Below are positions 26,313 through 35,094 of a DNA stretch of 64,000 nucleotides, piece by piece. The translations under genes and the position numbers were made by a program. Within the stretch, counting starts at the first letter, position 1. The number at the start of each line of letters is the position of its first letter. The notes beneath the pieces were generated by a model. It searched no databases. It saw only the letters and a program-made list of their open reading frames with translations, and was not told where the DNA came from. The DNA comes from G963665185 sp963665185 (lineage in GTDB: Bacteria; Desulfobacterota; Desulfovibrionia; Desulfovibrionales; Desulfovibrionaceae), in contig CAXXPO010000028.1 in the NCBI GenBank assembly GCA_963665185.2, forward strand, positions 62,001-126,000, written 5' to 3'.

Positions 26313-28139
26313 TTATTCAACGGTCACGGACTTGGCCAGGTTGCGCGGCTGGTCCACGTCCTTGCCCAGGTAGTCCGCTGTTTCATAGGCGAACAGCTGC
26401 AACGCGGGCAAAATCATGAACGCGGACAGCGGTCCCCAGGCGCGGGGCAGAATCCAGGCGTCGTCCACGTCCAGGTCCAGGCCGGAGTTGGTCAGGGCCA
26501 CGATCCGTCCGCTGCGGGCCTGCACCTCGATGAGGTTGGATTTGACCTTGGGAAACAGCTCGTCGTCCATGGCGATGGCGAAGGAAGGGAAATGCGGATC
26601 TATCAGTGCGATGGGGCCGTGTTTCATTTCTCCGGCAGCATACCCTTCGGCGTGGATGTAGGAGATTTCCTTGAGCTTGAGCGCACCCTCCATGGACAAG
26701 GGGTAGTTGGCACCGCGTCCAAGGTAGAGAAAACTGCGGCTGTCCGCATATTTGCGGCTTATTTTCTGGGCGGTTTCACGCATGGCCGGCAGGGCGTCGT
26801 CCAGGGCGTCGGGCATGTTGTACAGACCGTCCACGGCCTGCTGCATGATCTGGTCGTTTATACCGCCGTTTTTCCGGCCCCAGTACAGGGCCATGGTCAT
26901 GAGCATGGTCAGCTGGCTGCACATGGCCTTGGTGGAGGCAACGCTGATTTCCGGCCCGGCCTGGGTGTAGAGCACGGCGTCGGACTCGCGGGAAACCGTG
27001 GAGCCGACCACGTTGCACAGGCCCAGCACAGGAATTCCCTGTTCGCGCGCCAGGCGCATGCCCGCCAGCGTGTCGGCGGTTTCGCCGGACTGGCTGATGG
27101 ATAGGATAAGATCACCCTTTCGCAGAATCGGGTTGCGGTAGCGGAACTCCGAGGCGATATCCACCTCGCACGGGATGCGCGCCCATGTTTCCATCAGATA
27201 TTTGCCCCACAGCCCGGCATGGTACGACGTGCCGCAGGCCACGATGACCAAACGTTCCGGCTGTTTCAGGTTGTCCAGCTCGGGCAGGCGCACGGTTTTG
27301 TTCTTGGTGTCGATACGGCCGGTAAGGCAGTCGCGAATGACGCGGGGCTGCTCGAAGATTTCCTTGAGCATGAAATGCTTGTAGCCGCCTTTTTGCGCAG
27401 CCTGCACGTCCCAGGTTATGGTGTGGGTTTCCTTGGCTACCGTTTCCAGGGTTGCGGCGTCCACGACCGTCCAGTCGTTGGCGCTGATGTGGACCAACTC
27501 GCCGTCTTCAATGAAGACCACTTCGCGGGTGTAGGGAAGGAATGCCGGAATGTCCGAAGCCAGGAAATTTTCTCCGGTACCCAGCCCCAGGACCAGGGGG
27601 CTGTGTTTGCGGGCCGCCCAGATTTCGCCGGGCCGGTCCGCGTGGACCAGGGCTATGGCGTACGCGCCCTCGGCCTGCTGCAAGGCTCTGGATATGGCCT
27701 TGGACACGGATTTGGAGCCGTTCAACTCCTGGCTGATGAGCTTGAGCAAAACCTCGGTGTCGGTCTGGGATTCGAAGGTGTGGCCTTTGGCCTTGAGTTC
27801 ATGGCGGAGTGTTTCGAAATTTTCAATAATGCCGTTGTGCACCATGGCCAGCTTGCCGGAATTGTCCGCGTGCGGATGGGCGTTCACCTGGTTGGGTTCG
27901 CCGTGCGTGGCCCATCGGGTGTGGGCAATGCCGGTCATTGCCTGCATGACGTTGCCGGATTCCGCAATGGCTTTTTCCAGTTCGGCGATTTTTCCCTTCC
28001 GCTTGATGATGTGCATGTCCCCGGACTGGACAAAGGCGACGCCTGCCGAGTCATAGCCCCGGTATTCGAGCCTGCGCAGTCCTTCGATGCACACTGGAAC
28101 GGCGGGTCTGTGTCCCGCGTAGCCGATAATTCCGCACAT
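26313..28139 (-). CDS. glmS: Glutamine--fructose-6-phosphate aminotransferase (isomerizing)
   Basis: Makes glucosamine 6-phosphate from fructose 6-phosphate and glutamine, the first step to UDP-GlcNAc for peptidoglycan and lipopolysaccharide. 608 aa, the normal length. The class-II amidotransferase domain begins MCGIIGYAGHRPAV with the nucleophile Cys2 after Met removal, then RRLEYRGYDSAG, TRWATHGEPN and NAHPHAD. Two SIS domains follow (VACGTSYHAGLWGKYL, ILSISQSGETADTLAGMRLA; LYLGRGANYPLSMEGALKLKEISY), and the C-terminus DQPRNLAKSVTVE matches the family tail. GGAGG precedes the ATG. It is monocistronic; no glmS ribozyme is seen. Confidence 0.98.
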   Translation of the reverse strand: MCGIIGYAGHRPAVPVCIEGLRRLEYRGYDSAGVAFVQSGDMHIIKRKGKIAELEKAIAESGNVMQAMTGIAHTRWATHGEPNQVNAHPHADNSGKLAMVHNGIIENFETLRHELKAKGHTFESQTDTEVLLKLISQELNGSKSVSKAISRALQQAEGAYAIALVHADRPGEIWAARKHSPLVLGLGTGENFLASDIPAFLPYTREVVFIEDGELVHISANDWTVVDAATLETVAKETHTITWDVQAAQKGGYKHFMLKEIFEQPRVIRDCLTGRIDTKNKTVRLPELDNLKQPERLVIVACGTSYHAGLWGKYLMETWARIPCEVDIASEFRYRNPILRKGDLILSISQSGETADTLAGMRLAREQGIPVLGLCNVVGSTVSRESDAVLYTQAGPEISVASTKAMCSQLTMLMTMALYWGRKNGGINDQIMQQAVDGLYNMPDALDDALPAMRETAQKISRKYADSRSFLYLGRGANYPLSMEGALKLKEISYIHAEGYAAGEMKHGPIALIDPHFPSFAIAMDDELFPKVKSNLIEVQARSGRIVALTNSGLDLDVDDAWILPRAWGPLSAFMILPALQLFAYETADYLGKDVDQPRNLAKSVTVE

Positions 28140-28551
28140 ATTTTGCCTCCGGATGTTTTCGCGCTTATGGAAACAGTCGGTCCGTTTCAAGGGATTGCAG
28201 GAGCGACTGCTGGTGTGTTCAGACTGAAACGGTGATAGCGCAAAAGCATGGAGCTGGAAAGCGCCGGGAAGTGCTGCAAGGTGTTGCAAAGGCCCGATAA
28301 CTGCGTTGTCTTGGAAAAATCAACTCCTTGAGTCACAAGGAACGACATGTCGTTCTTGAATATTTTCCGCGCCTTGCGGTCAAACCTGTTTTCGGCAGGC
28401 TGCCGGATTGCATTTTGTGATCAATCCGAAGCGTTGGAACGTTCTGCTTTTGTGTTTGAACTTATAATGCCCGGAATTTTCAGATGGTGGTATGTAAATT
28501 CACCGAAATCGGGGCGTTCGAGAGTCTTTGTGTCAGCCGCGGGAGTACCGT
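28140..28551. other. Divergent intergenic region glmS / chemoreceptor gene
   Basis: 412 bp. It holds both promoters and a perfect 16-bp palindrome GAACGACATGTCGTTC at 28340-28355 that could be an operator. No gene is supported. Confidence 0.45.
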
Positions 28552-30534
28552 ATGCAATGGTGGAAAGATTTGCGTCTGAAATACAAGCTCGGACTGGGCT
28601 TTGGTATTATTCTGGCTCTGCTGGTATTACTGGGGGGCTGGGCCGTCCTGGGGCTTGGGCAGGTTGTCGGCAATGCGGACGAAGTCATTGCGGGCAACAA
28701 GTTGCGCGGCGAGTTTGTGCAGAAGATCGTTGACCACCTGCGTTGGGCGGGTAAGGTCAACGCGCTGCTCACGGATTCCAGCGTCCATACCCTGGACGTG
28801 CAGACGGACCCGCACAAATGCGGATTCGGCGCATGGTACTACGGGGAGGGACGGAAGCAGGCCGAGCGGCTTGTTCCCGCAATCATTCCCCTGCTGCGTG
28901 AAATCGAAAAGCCCCATGCGGATCTGCACGAATCAGCCAGGGAAATCGCGTCGCTGTACAAACAGGTGGACCCGATTCTGGGCAGTTTTTTGCGAGAAAA
29001 GGAGCTGGACCATCTCAAGTGGACCGGAACGGTCAAAAGCACATTGCTGGACCCGGCCGCCGTCCGTTGCGACGTAGAGTCCGATCCGCACAAGTGCGGT
29101 CTGGGCATCTGGCTTTATTCCGATAGGATCAAGTCCCAAATGGCAGCCGACCCCGAGTTTGCCGAACTGGTGGAATCGGTTCTCGCGCCGCACAGGAAAC
29201 TCCACGAGTCGGTGGAAATGATCAACAATCTCCTGGCCGAGGGGAAGCGCCAGAAGGCGACGCGGTTTTATCGTGACGTCACGGAACCTTTGGCGGATGA
29301 AACCCTGGAGCGGATAGACGAACTCATTCGCTGGCACGACGTCCGCATGGCCGATCTGGCGATGGCTTCGGATGTATATGCCGGAAAAACCCTGCCGGCC
29401 TTGGAAAAAGTGCAGGATATCCTTGATGCCACACGTACCGTGGTGACGGACAACATCATGACCGACGCGCAAATGCTGGACGAAGCGGAAAATACACGGC
29501 GCGGCGTGTTCACCGTGGGCGCTGTGGCCATTTTGCTCGGCATTGTTCTGGCATGGATTATTGCGTCGCAGATTTCCCGGCTGCTTATTCGTGGGGTGGA
29601 ATTCGCCACCACGGTTGGCGGCGGAGACCTGACCGTGGTGTCCGATGTGCAGCAGAAGGATGAAATCGGGCAGTTGGCTGCGGCCATGGGCGCCATGGTG
29701 GGGAAATTGCGCGAGGTCGTGGGCGACGTGGATTCCGCGGCCGCCAACGTGGCCGCAGGCAGCGAGGAGTTGGCCTCGTCAGCCGAAACCCTGTCGCAGG
29801 GAGCAACGGAACAGGCCGCCTCCATCGAGGAGGTATCCTCTTCCATGGAGGAAATGGCCGCAAATATTCAGCGCAACACGGATAATGCCCGACAGACGGA
29901 GCAGATAGCCGGCAAGGCCGCGGAAGACGCGGACAAAAGTGGGCAGGCTGTGGGCAAGACCGTGGAAGCCATGCGTGAGATTGCGGAAAAAATAGGCATT
30001 ATCGAAGAAATCGCGCGGCAGACCAACCTGCTGGCGCTCAATGCCGCCATTGAGGCGGCCCGTGCCGGCGACCACGGCAAGGGGTTCGCCGTGGTCGCCG
30101 CCGAGGTGCGTAAGCTGGCCGAGCGGAGTGGACAGGCTGCCGGTGAAATAAGCCAGGTGTCCACGGCATCGTTGCGCATTGCCAATGATGCCGGTTCCAT
30201 GTTGGCGGAACTCGTTCCCAACATTCGCAAGACCGCCGAGCTTATCCAGGAGATAGCCGCATCCAGTGAGGAGCAGAACTCCGGAGCGGGGCAAATAAAT
30301 CAAGCCATCAGTCAGCTCGACCAGGTCATCCAGTCCAACGCCTCGGCTTCCGAGGAAATGGCTTCCACTTCGGAAGAACTTTCGTCCCAGGCGCAGCAAC
30401 TGCAAATGACCATGGAATTCTTCAACACGGGGACACATTCGCCCACAGGGGCACGAAGGGCTGTTGCCTCCCGGAGAGCGTTTGGCGAAAAATCCCCGGC
30501 GATTTCCAAAAAGGACGGATTCGAAAGATTTTGA
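28552..30534 (+). CDS. Methyl-accepting chemotaxis protein with two periplasmic CZB-like domains
   Basis: 660-aa chemoreceptor. TM1 is at about 14-35 and TM2 at about 318-340. Between them lie two successive chemoreceptor-zinc-binding (CZB)-like units: DHLRWAGK ... HKCGFGAWYYGEG ... HADLHES (about 60-125) and DHLKWTGT ... HKCGLGIWLYSD ... HRKLHES (about 152-220). Each keeps the His-Cys-His-His zinc pattern. HAMP (about 342-395) and a complete methyl-accepting signalling domain follow, with the hairpin tip EEIARQTNLLALNAAIEAARAG (about 485-505). There is no C-terminal CheR-binding pentapeptide. The start at 28552 has GGGAG 7 nt upstream; a GTG 24 nt earlier is less likely. It may sense zinc, hypochlorite or redox. 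Confidence 0.9.
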   Translation: MQWWKDLRLKYKLGLGFGIILALLVLLGGWAVLGLGQVVGNADEVIAGNKLRGEFVQKIVDHLRWAGKVNALLTDSSVHTLDVQTDPHKCGFGAWYYGEGRKQAERLVPAIIPLLREIEKPHADLHESAREIASLYKQVDPILGSFLREKELDHLKWTGTVKSTLLDPAAVRCDVESDPHKCGLGIWLYSDRIKSQMAADPEFAELVESVLAPHRKLHESVEMINNLLAEGKRQKATRFYRDVTEPLADETLERIDELIRWHDVRMADLAMASDVYAGKTLPALEKVQDILDATRTVVTDNIMTDAQMLDEAENTRRGVFTVGAVAILLGIVLAWIIASQISRLLIRGVEFATTVGGGDLTVVSDVQQKDEIGQLAAAMGAMVGKLREVVGDVDSAAANVAAGSEELASSAETLSQGATEQAASIEEVSSSMEEMAANIQRNTDNARQTEQIAGKAAEDADKSGQAVGKTVEAMREIAEKIGIIEEIARQTNLLALNAAIEAARAGDHGKGFAVVAAEVRKLAERSGQAAGEISQVSTASLRIANDAGSMLAELVPNIRKTAELIQEIAASSEEQNSGAGQINQAISQLDQVIQSNASASEEMASTSEELSSQAQQLQMTMEFFNTGTHSPTGARRAVASRRAFGEKSPAISKKDGFERF

Positions 30535-30551
30535 GACTGGCATTGAAAAGG

Positions 30552-30588
30552 AAAAGTCCACGGAGCATGCTCCGTGGACTTTTTTTTC
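30552..30588. terminator. Terminator between chemoreceptor gene and ribB
   Basis: 32-bp perfect palindrome (core AAGTCCACGGAGCA / TGCTCCGTGGACTT) followed by eight Ts on the plus strand and bordered by As, so it may serve both convergent genes. Confidence 0.9.
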
Positions 30589-30616
30589 GTATTTCGCTGT
30601 CCTGACGGCAGGAGGG

Positions 30617-31270
30617 CTATACAGCCTTTTTTTCCATCTGCATGCGATACTGGGCCAGATCGTCCACGGTCAGCACCGGAATGCATGCCTTGCGCCCGAA
30701 TTCGATGATTTCCGGCAGCCGGGCCATGGTTCCGTCCGCATTGGTCAGCTCGCACAAAACACCGTAAGGTTTCAATCCGGCCAGACGCATCAGGTCCACC
30801 GTTGCCTCGGTATGGCCCCGGCGTTCCAGAACCCCGCCCGGCCGCGCGCGCAACGGAAACATGTGGCCGGGACTGTTCAGACTTTGAGGCCCGGCATTGT
30901 CGGCAATGGCCGCCCGCACGGTCGTCAGCCTGTCCGCGGCGGAAACACCCGTGGTCACGCCTTCGGCGGCTTCGATGGAAACCGTGAAGGCCGTCTGGTA
31001 CCGGCTGCAATTGTCGTCCACCATCATGCAAAGGCCCAGTTCCCGGATTTTTTCATCCGGCAGACACAGGCACACGATGCCGCTGCATTCCCGGATGAGC
31101 ATGGCCATCTGCTGCGTGGTCAGCGACTCGGCGGAGAAAATGAGGTCGCCCTCGTTCTCACGGTCCGCATCGTCCGTGACGAGAACACCACCACCCCGGC
31201 GTACCGACTCGATGGCGCTCTGCACTCGTTCCAAAGGTGTTCCGAATTCGTCCAAAAGATTCTGATTCAT
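30617..31270 (-). CDS. ribB: 3,4-dihydroxy-2-butanone-4-phosphate synthase
   Basis: Converts ribulose 5-phosphate to 3,4-dihydroxy-2-butanone 4-phosphate and formate for riboflavin synthesis. 217 aa, the stand-alone RibB type with no fused GTP cyclohydrolase II. It begins MNQNLLDEFGTPLERV like E. coli RibB. The acidic metal loop is TDDADRENEGDLIF; further motifs are CSRYQTAFTVSIEAA, GVSAADRLTT, PGHMFPLRARPGGVLERRGH with the catalytic His, and LPEIIEFGR. I start it at ATG 31270, with GGAG 7 nt ahead, rather than 12 nt upstream. Expression is predicted to be FMN-controlled through the riboswitch in its leader. Confidence 0.96.
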   Translation of the reverse strand: MNQNLLDEFGTPLERVQSAIESVRRGGGVLVTDDADRENEGDLIFSAESLTTQQMAMLIRECSGIVCLCLPDEKIRELGLCMMVDDNCSRYQTAFTVSIEAAEGVTTGVSAADRLTTVRAAIADNAGPQSLNSPGHMFPLRARPGGVLERRGHTEATVDLMRLAGLKPYGVLCELTNADGTMARLPEIIEFGRKACIPVLTVDDLAQYRMQMEKKAV

Positions 31271-31395
31271 GGCAAACTCCATGTGTTGTGAGAGTGTCCA
31301 GAATCAGGGCGTGGGGAACAGTGCCGCCTCTGTCCGAAATCGAACAAAGACAGCCAATAGCGCAGGATCGCGCTTTCGGCAGGCAAGCAAACTGT

Positions 31396-31560
31396 CTGTC
31401 CTCTTCCATCCGGACTCTAACCGTCGGCTCCGGCCTTTCACCGGATCTGCTCGACCCCATGCACTCGCTCCCGATGAACTCGCACAAGGGCGCTCGCGGG
31501 CTCTCCTGGCTTGCGCCGGGAATACCGCCGGTGGGGAATTTCACCCCGCCCTGAGGTAAC
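31396..31560 (-). promoter_or_regulatory. FMN riboswitch (RFN element)
   Basis: Minus-strand reading gives the RFN signatures in order: AGGGCGGGGTGAAATTCCCC, ACCGGCGGTATTCC, GAGAGCCCGCGAGCG, GATCCGGTGAAAGGCCGG and GACGGTTAGAGTCCGGATGG. It lies 126 nt upstream of ribB. No textbook terminator is obvious in the remaining leader, so control of translation initiation is possible. Confidence 0.96.
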
Positions 31561-32066
31561 AACCGCATTTTGCATGGATGGCGGTGGGTGTCAAGACGGG
31601 ACGAGATGCGGCGCAAGGGGGGGAGAGGGAAAAAGAAGAAAAAGGGAAAAACTGGCGAGGGGGAAACCTCTTGAAAGAGGTTCTCCCCCTCGCGCTCCCC
31701 CTTCCAGAACTTTTTAACGGCGAAAATTTTGTGGGAGAACGAATATGCTGAGTGACTTAATACCAAGCAAAGATTCCTGATCAGTGCAAATGAAATATAA
31801 AATGGCAAGGAGTAGACAGAATGAATAGTTATATTTTTTTGAAAAAAGATGCTGTGTAATTGTTTTGATGAGTTCTTGAATTGATCGCATCTTTTTCCTT
31901 GTAATGAGATAGTGATTAGATGGTTTCAACACGCTTGCTTGTTTCAACCTAGCATATGAATCTGGAATAGTCAACCCCCTGGTTGATTTATCCGAATGCA
32001 TGTGCAAAAGGGCGGGAGCGCATGGCAACGTCGTTTTCAGCCATGTGGGAAAAAATGGGCGGATTT
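31561..32066. other. Divergent intergenic region ribB / lipB
   Basis: About 500 bp holding a long imperfect inverted repeat (31655-31693) and, to its right, an AT-rich segment (about 31740-31980). One minus-strand frame there could encode a short one-helix peptide but is not convincing. Confidence 0.4.
31655..31693. repeat. Stem-loop intergenic element (Desulfovibrio-like)
   Basis: Near-perfect inverted repeat: GCGAGGGGGAAACCTCTT pairs with AAGAGGTTCTCCCCCTCGC, followed by CGCTCCCCCTTCCAGAACTTTTT. From memory, closely similar elements are frequent between genes in Desulfovibrio genomes; only one copy is in this window. It could act as a terminator or mRNA-end element. Confidence 0.5.
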
Positions 32067-32729
32067 ATGAATATAGTCGATCTCGGATTGATTCCCTACA
32101 GAGAAGCCGAGCGTTTGCAGTTGGACACCCTGGCGCGTGTCATTGCCGGGGAACAGGAAAACACGTTGTATCTGTTGGAACATCCCAAGGTCATCACCTA
32201 CGGGCGGCAGGGAGGTGGCGAAAACCTGCATGTTTCAGAATCCTTTCTGGCGGGACAGGGCATAGAGGCGGTGCAGACGGCGCGGGGTGGCAACATCACC
32301 TGCCATTTTCCGGGACAGATGGTGGGGTATCCGATCTGGCGCGTGGAAAAGCGCCCGGGCGGAATGCGCGGTTTTTTCCATGATATGGAGCAGGCGGTCA
32401 TCGACACGTGCGCCTGTTTCGGCATTGCCTGCATCCGTCGTCCGGGGCATCCGGGAGTCTGGGTGGACGAGGTCCGCAAAATATGCTCAATGGGCATCGG
32501 CGTCCGCAAGTGGGTCACCTATCATGGGCTGGCGCTTAATGTCGGGCCGGACGTCGGCCTTTTCGATCTCATCACCCTTTGCGGCATCCGGGAGGCGCGG
32601 CCGACGTCCATGAGTGCGGAAGCCGGGCGGGAAATCAGTGTCCAGGAGGTCAAGCATGTCTTTGCCGGAGAATTCAGAAAGGCCTTTGCGCATTCCGCCG
32701 TGGCTTCGCGTCAAACTGCCGCAGGGTAG
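32067..32729 (+). CDS. lipB: Octanoyl-(acyl-carrier-protein)--protein transferase
   Basis: Transfers octanoyl from acyl carrier protein to lipoyl domains or GcvH, the first step of de novo lipoylation. 220 aa. Family motifs are LEHPKVITYGRQG, the substrate loop ARGGNITCHFPGQMVGYPI (usually T-x-H-G-P-G-Q; here F replaces G), RKICSMGIGVRKWVTYHGLALNV with the catalytic-type lysine, and DLITLCGI with the catalytic-type cysteine. The start is not certain: the ATG at 32067 (MNIVDLGL) begins the homologous part, but ATGs at 32055 and 32022 (the latter after GGGAG) would give longer N-termini. It overlaps lipA by 74 nt. Confidence 0.92.
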   Translation: MNIVDLGLIPYREAERLQLDTLARVIAGEQENTLYLLEHPKVITYGRQGGGENLHVSESFLAGQGIEAVQTARGGNITCHFPGQMVGYPIWRVEKRPGGMRGFFHDMEQAVIDTCACFGIACIRRPGHPGVWVDEVRKICSMGIGVRKWVTYHGLALNVGPDVGLFDLITLCGIREARPTSMSAEAGREISVQEVKHVFAGEFRKAFAHSAVASRQTAAG

Positions 32730-33534
32730 CCGGTTTTCCTGCACGTCGGGCCTGATTCGGGATCTGGGGCTGAATACGGTCTGCCAGAGCGCGAAATGTC
32801 CCAACACCTGGGAATGTTTCGGCAGGAAGGTGGCGACGTTTTTGATCATGGGCGGCACATGTACGCGCAACTGCCGGTACTGCAATATTTCTCCAGGAAA
32901 GCCTTCCCCTTTGGACGCCACGGAACCCCGCCGTGTGGCCGAAGCCGCCCAGCGTCTGGAATTGCGGCATGTTGTGGTAACCTCGGTCACCCGCGACGAC
33001 CTTCCGGACGGAGGGGCGGAGCATTTCGTGGCAACCATCCGGGCGATCAGGACTGCGCTCCCCCTGGCGACCGTGGAGGTTCTCATTCCGGATTTTCAAG
33101 GCGATGAAGCCGCCTTGCGCGCAGTGCTTTCCGAGCGCCCGGACATCCTGAACCATAATGTGGAGACCACACCGGTTCTCTACTCCCAAGTCCGTCCCCA
33201 GGCGGACTACAATCAGAGTCTCGAACTTTTGACCCGATCCAAATCCATTGCTCCGGAAATTCCCACCAAGAGCGGACTTATGCTCGGCCTTGGGGAAAAG
33301 GACGAAGACGTCCTGAAGGTGCTTGATGACCTGGCGGCCATCAAGTGCGACATCGTGACCATTGGCCAGTACATGCAGCCCACCAGAAAACATCCCCCGG
33401 TCAAACGGTACGTCGTTCCAGAGGCGTTCGACGAGTTCGCCGAACAGGGGCGAGCACGGGGGATACGGCACATGTTTTCCGCGCCCCTGGTCAGGTCGTC
33501 GTATAATGCGAGTAGATTTGTGAACAAGAAATAA
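32656..33534 (+). CDS. lipA: Lipoyl synthase
   Basis: Radical SAM enzyme inserting two sulfurs into protein-bound octanoyl groups. 292 aa. The auxiliary-cluster motif CQSAKCPNTWEC (CX4CX5C), the radical SAM motif CTRNCRYC (CX3CX2C) and the C-terminal RSSYNA serine that ligates the auxiliary cluster are all present, as are TSVTRDDLPDGG and NHNVETTPVLY. The ATG at 32656 has an excellent AGGAGG 6 nt upstream, so the gene starts inside the last 74 nt of lipB, showing tight coupling. Likely targets are pyruvate- or glycine-cleavage-type H proteins, none of which is in this window. Confidence 0.97.
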   Translation: MSLPENSERPLRIPPWLRVKLPQGSRFSCTSGLIRDLGLNTVCQSAKCPNTWECFGRKVATFLIMGGTCTRNCRYCNISPGKPSPLDATEPRRVAEAAQRLELRHVVVTSVTRDDLPDGGAEHFVATIRAIRTALPLATVEVLIPDFQGDEAALRAVLSERPDILNHNVETTPVLYSQVRPQADYNQSLELLTRSKSIAPEIPTKSGLMLGLGEKDEDVLKVLDDLAAIKCDIVTIGQYMQPTRKHPPVKRYVVPEAFDEFAEQGRARGIRHMFSAPLVRSSYNASRFVNKK

Positions 33535-33588
33535 GCCCCGAAGCATCTCAATGGTGCTTCAGTGACGGGGGGAGCGGCCCTTTTCAAT

Positions 33589-35094
33589 TTACATTGCCTG
33601 AAGCGCTGCAACGGCAAATTGCAGTTCCACATCTTCCCCGTTTGCCATCTTGATGGCATTTTCCTGCGTCATGGGCACTCTGGTGTCCGGAATCACGCCG
33701 CCGATTTTGTTTTGACTGTCAAGCTGGATGATTCTATCCGCGTCGAGAGACCTTCCGTAGGGAAATTCAATGTAATATCCGTCCGGCATCAATGCCTTCC
33801 CGCCTGTCATGCCGAAGGAGCCGTTCGTCCCATAGAAACTCACGACACGGCCCCTGGGCAATTTTTGAATCGCCATGGCCACTCCTTCCGCCGAGCTGAT
33901 GCTGGATGGGTTGACGATGGCGACCACAGGCCCGTTGTAATGCGGACTTTGCGGTTCAATATCAAGTGGTGCGTTTCTGGTCATTGTCCCGTCATCGTCA
34001 GCCAGGACAATTTCGAATTTCCTTGTGTTGGCGTTGTAGTACTCCTGGTATTCATAGATCGTCGTAGTGGAATAGAAATAGCCGGCAAACTGGGCAGCCA
34101 GGCTATCCGAGCCACCACTGTTGCCCCGAAGATCGACCACAATGCCGGGAACATTTCTCCCCGTAAGGAACAGCATGGCCTCCTTGAGCTTCTCCGAGAG
34201 TTTTTTTACGGTGACCTGCGGGGCCTCACCATCAAGTGCACCAACCAGTATATACCCGTAGCCGTTGTCCATGACGCTGTACTTGATCGGATCGTCATCA
34301 TCGATATTGTCGGCATTCCACAGGGCTGTTTTGCGCAGGATGGTGTGTCCGTCATCAGAGGACGTCAGGGTGACTGTGACGGGCTGGAACGTTTTCGAGC
34401 TGTTGAATGTAACGGTGCTTTGCGTCGTGAGCGGATCGAGAACGAGCAGGCGATACTTCTCAAGCAGTTCATGTTCGTTGGTGGCCAGTGAGGCGGGGTT
34501 GGAAGTCCAGAGGGTCGGTTCGGCGTGTAAAGCCTCTTGAATGGGAATGCCGTTCCACTTCAGGATTTCATCGCCGACTGTCATGCCGGCCTTGTCCGCT
34601 TCTCCACCTGGAGTTACGATGTGGGCGATTACCCGTCCGTCATCAATTCCGATAATTCCGAAACCATAACTCCCGGCGATATTCTTTCCAATAAGTGAGC
34701 CAATGATCCCTCCGCCCATAGTAACATGACCGTCGGGCAGGGATTTGGTATATTGAAGAAGAGCAGTCGCATAGCTTGATTCGTCGTTGGTGTTCATTGC
34801 CTGTACGACCAATGGACGTATTTTTCTGTTCAATTCGTACCAGTCGATATTCTTCCATGCTCCAAAAGCGTACTGTTCCGAAATCTGCGCATGAAAGCCA
34901 TCATAGGCTTCCGACCATGTTTTGTCCGTGTAGTTTCCTGTACCTGCGGCCTTGAGGGGGAGAGGCTGCGTCGATTCGTCATCCTGTCCTGCACCGCAGG
35001 CGCTGAGCATGAATGCCGTTGCGAGAATCGCGGTCAGGAGAATGCGGGTTTGCAGGCGCCGCGGGGAACATGAATTCCTGTTGCGTGTTCTCAT
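33589..35094 (-). CDS. S41-family (C-terminal processing) peptidase, predicted lipoprotein
   Basis: 501-aa envelope peptidase. The N-terminus is a lipoprotein signal (ILLTAILATAFMLSAC, lipobox LSAC, Cys at about residue 33). A PDZ-like segment (IAHIVTPGGEADKAGMTVGDEILKWNG, about 160-190) is followed by the S41 catalytic domain with GIVVDLRGNSGGSDSLAAQFAGYF and the nucleophile region NPSSISSAEGVAMAIQ (about 400). It probably degrades or processes periplasmic proteins; substrate unknown. The ATG at 35094 is followed directly by a basic stretch, as expected for export. It is monocistronic between convergent lipA and upstream icd. Catalytic lysine assignment (FGMTGGKALMPDG) is tentative. Confidence 0.88.
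   Translation of the reverse strand: MRTRNRNSCSPRRLQTRILLTAILATAFMLSACGAGQDDESTQPLPLKAAGTGNYTDKTWSEAYDGFHAQISEQYAFGAWKNIDWYELNRKIRPLVVQAMNTNDESSYATALLQYTKSLPDGHVTMGGGIIGSLIGKNIAGSYGFGIIGIDDGRVIAHIVTPGGEADKAGMTVGDEILKWNGIPIQEALHAEPTLWTSNPASLATNEHELLEKYRLLVLDPLTTQSTVTFNSSKTFQPVTVTLTSSDDGHTILRKTALWNADNIDDDDPIKYSVMDNGYGYILVGALDGEAPQVTVKKLSEKLKEAMLFLTGRNVPGIVVDLRGNSGGSDSLAAQFAGYFYSTTTIYEYQEYYNANTRKFEIVLADDDGTMTRNAPLDIEPQSPHYNGPVVAIVNPSSISSAEGVAMAIQKLPRGRVVSFYGTNGSFGMTGGKALMPDGYYIEFPYGRSLDADRIIQLDSQNKIGGVIPDTRVPMTQENAIKMANGEDVELQFAVAALQAM

Noticed and set aside
31714..32028. Minus-strand frame with one hydrophobic segment upstream of lipB
   Set aside because: AT-rich and possibly a small membrane peptide, but no start signal or relative recognised and it overlaps the lipB promoter region.
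33535..33588. Terminator between lipA and the S41 peptidase gene
   Set aside because: GAAGCA/TGCTTC and CCCCG/CGGGG arms exist but there is no T tract on either strand; too weak to list.
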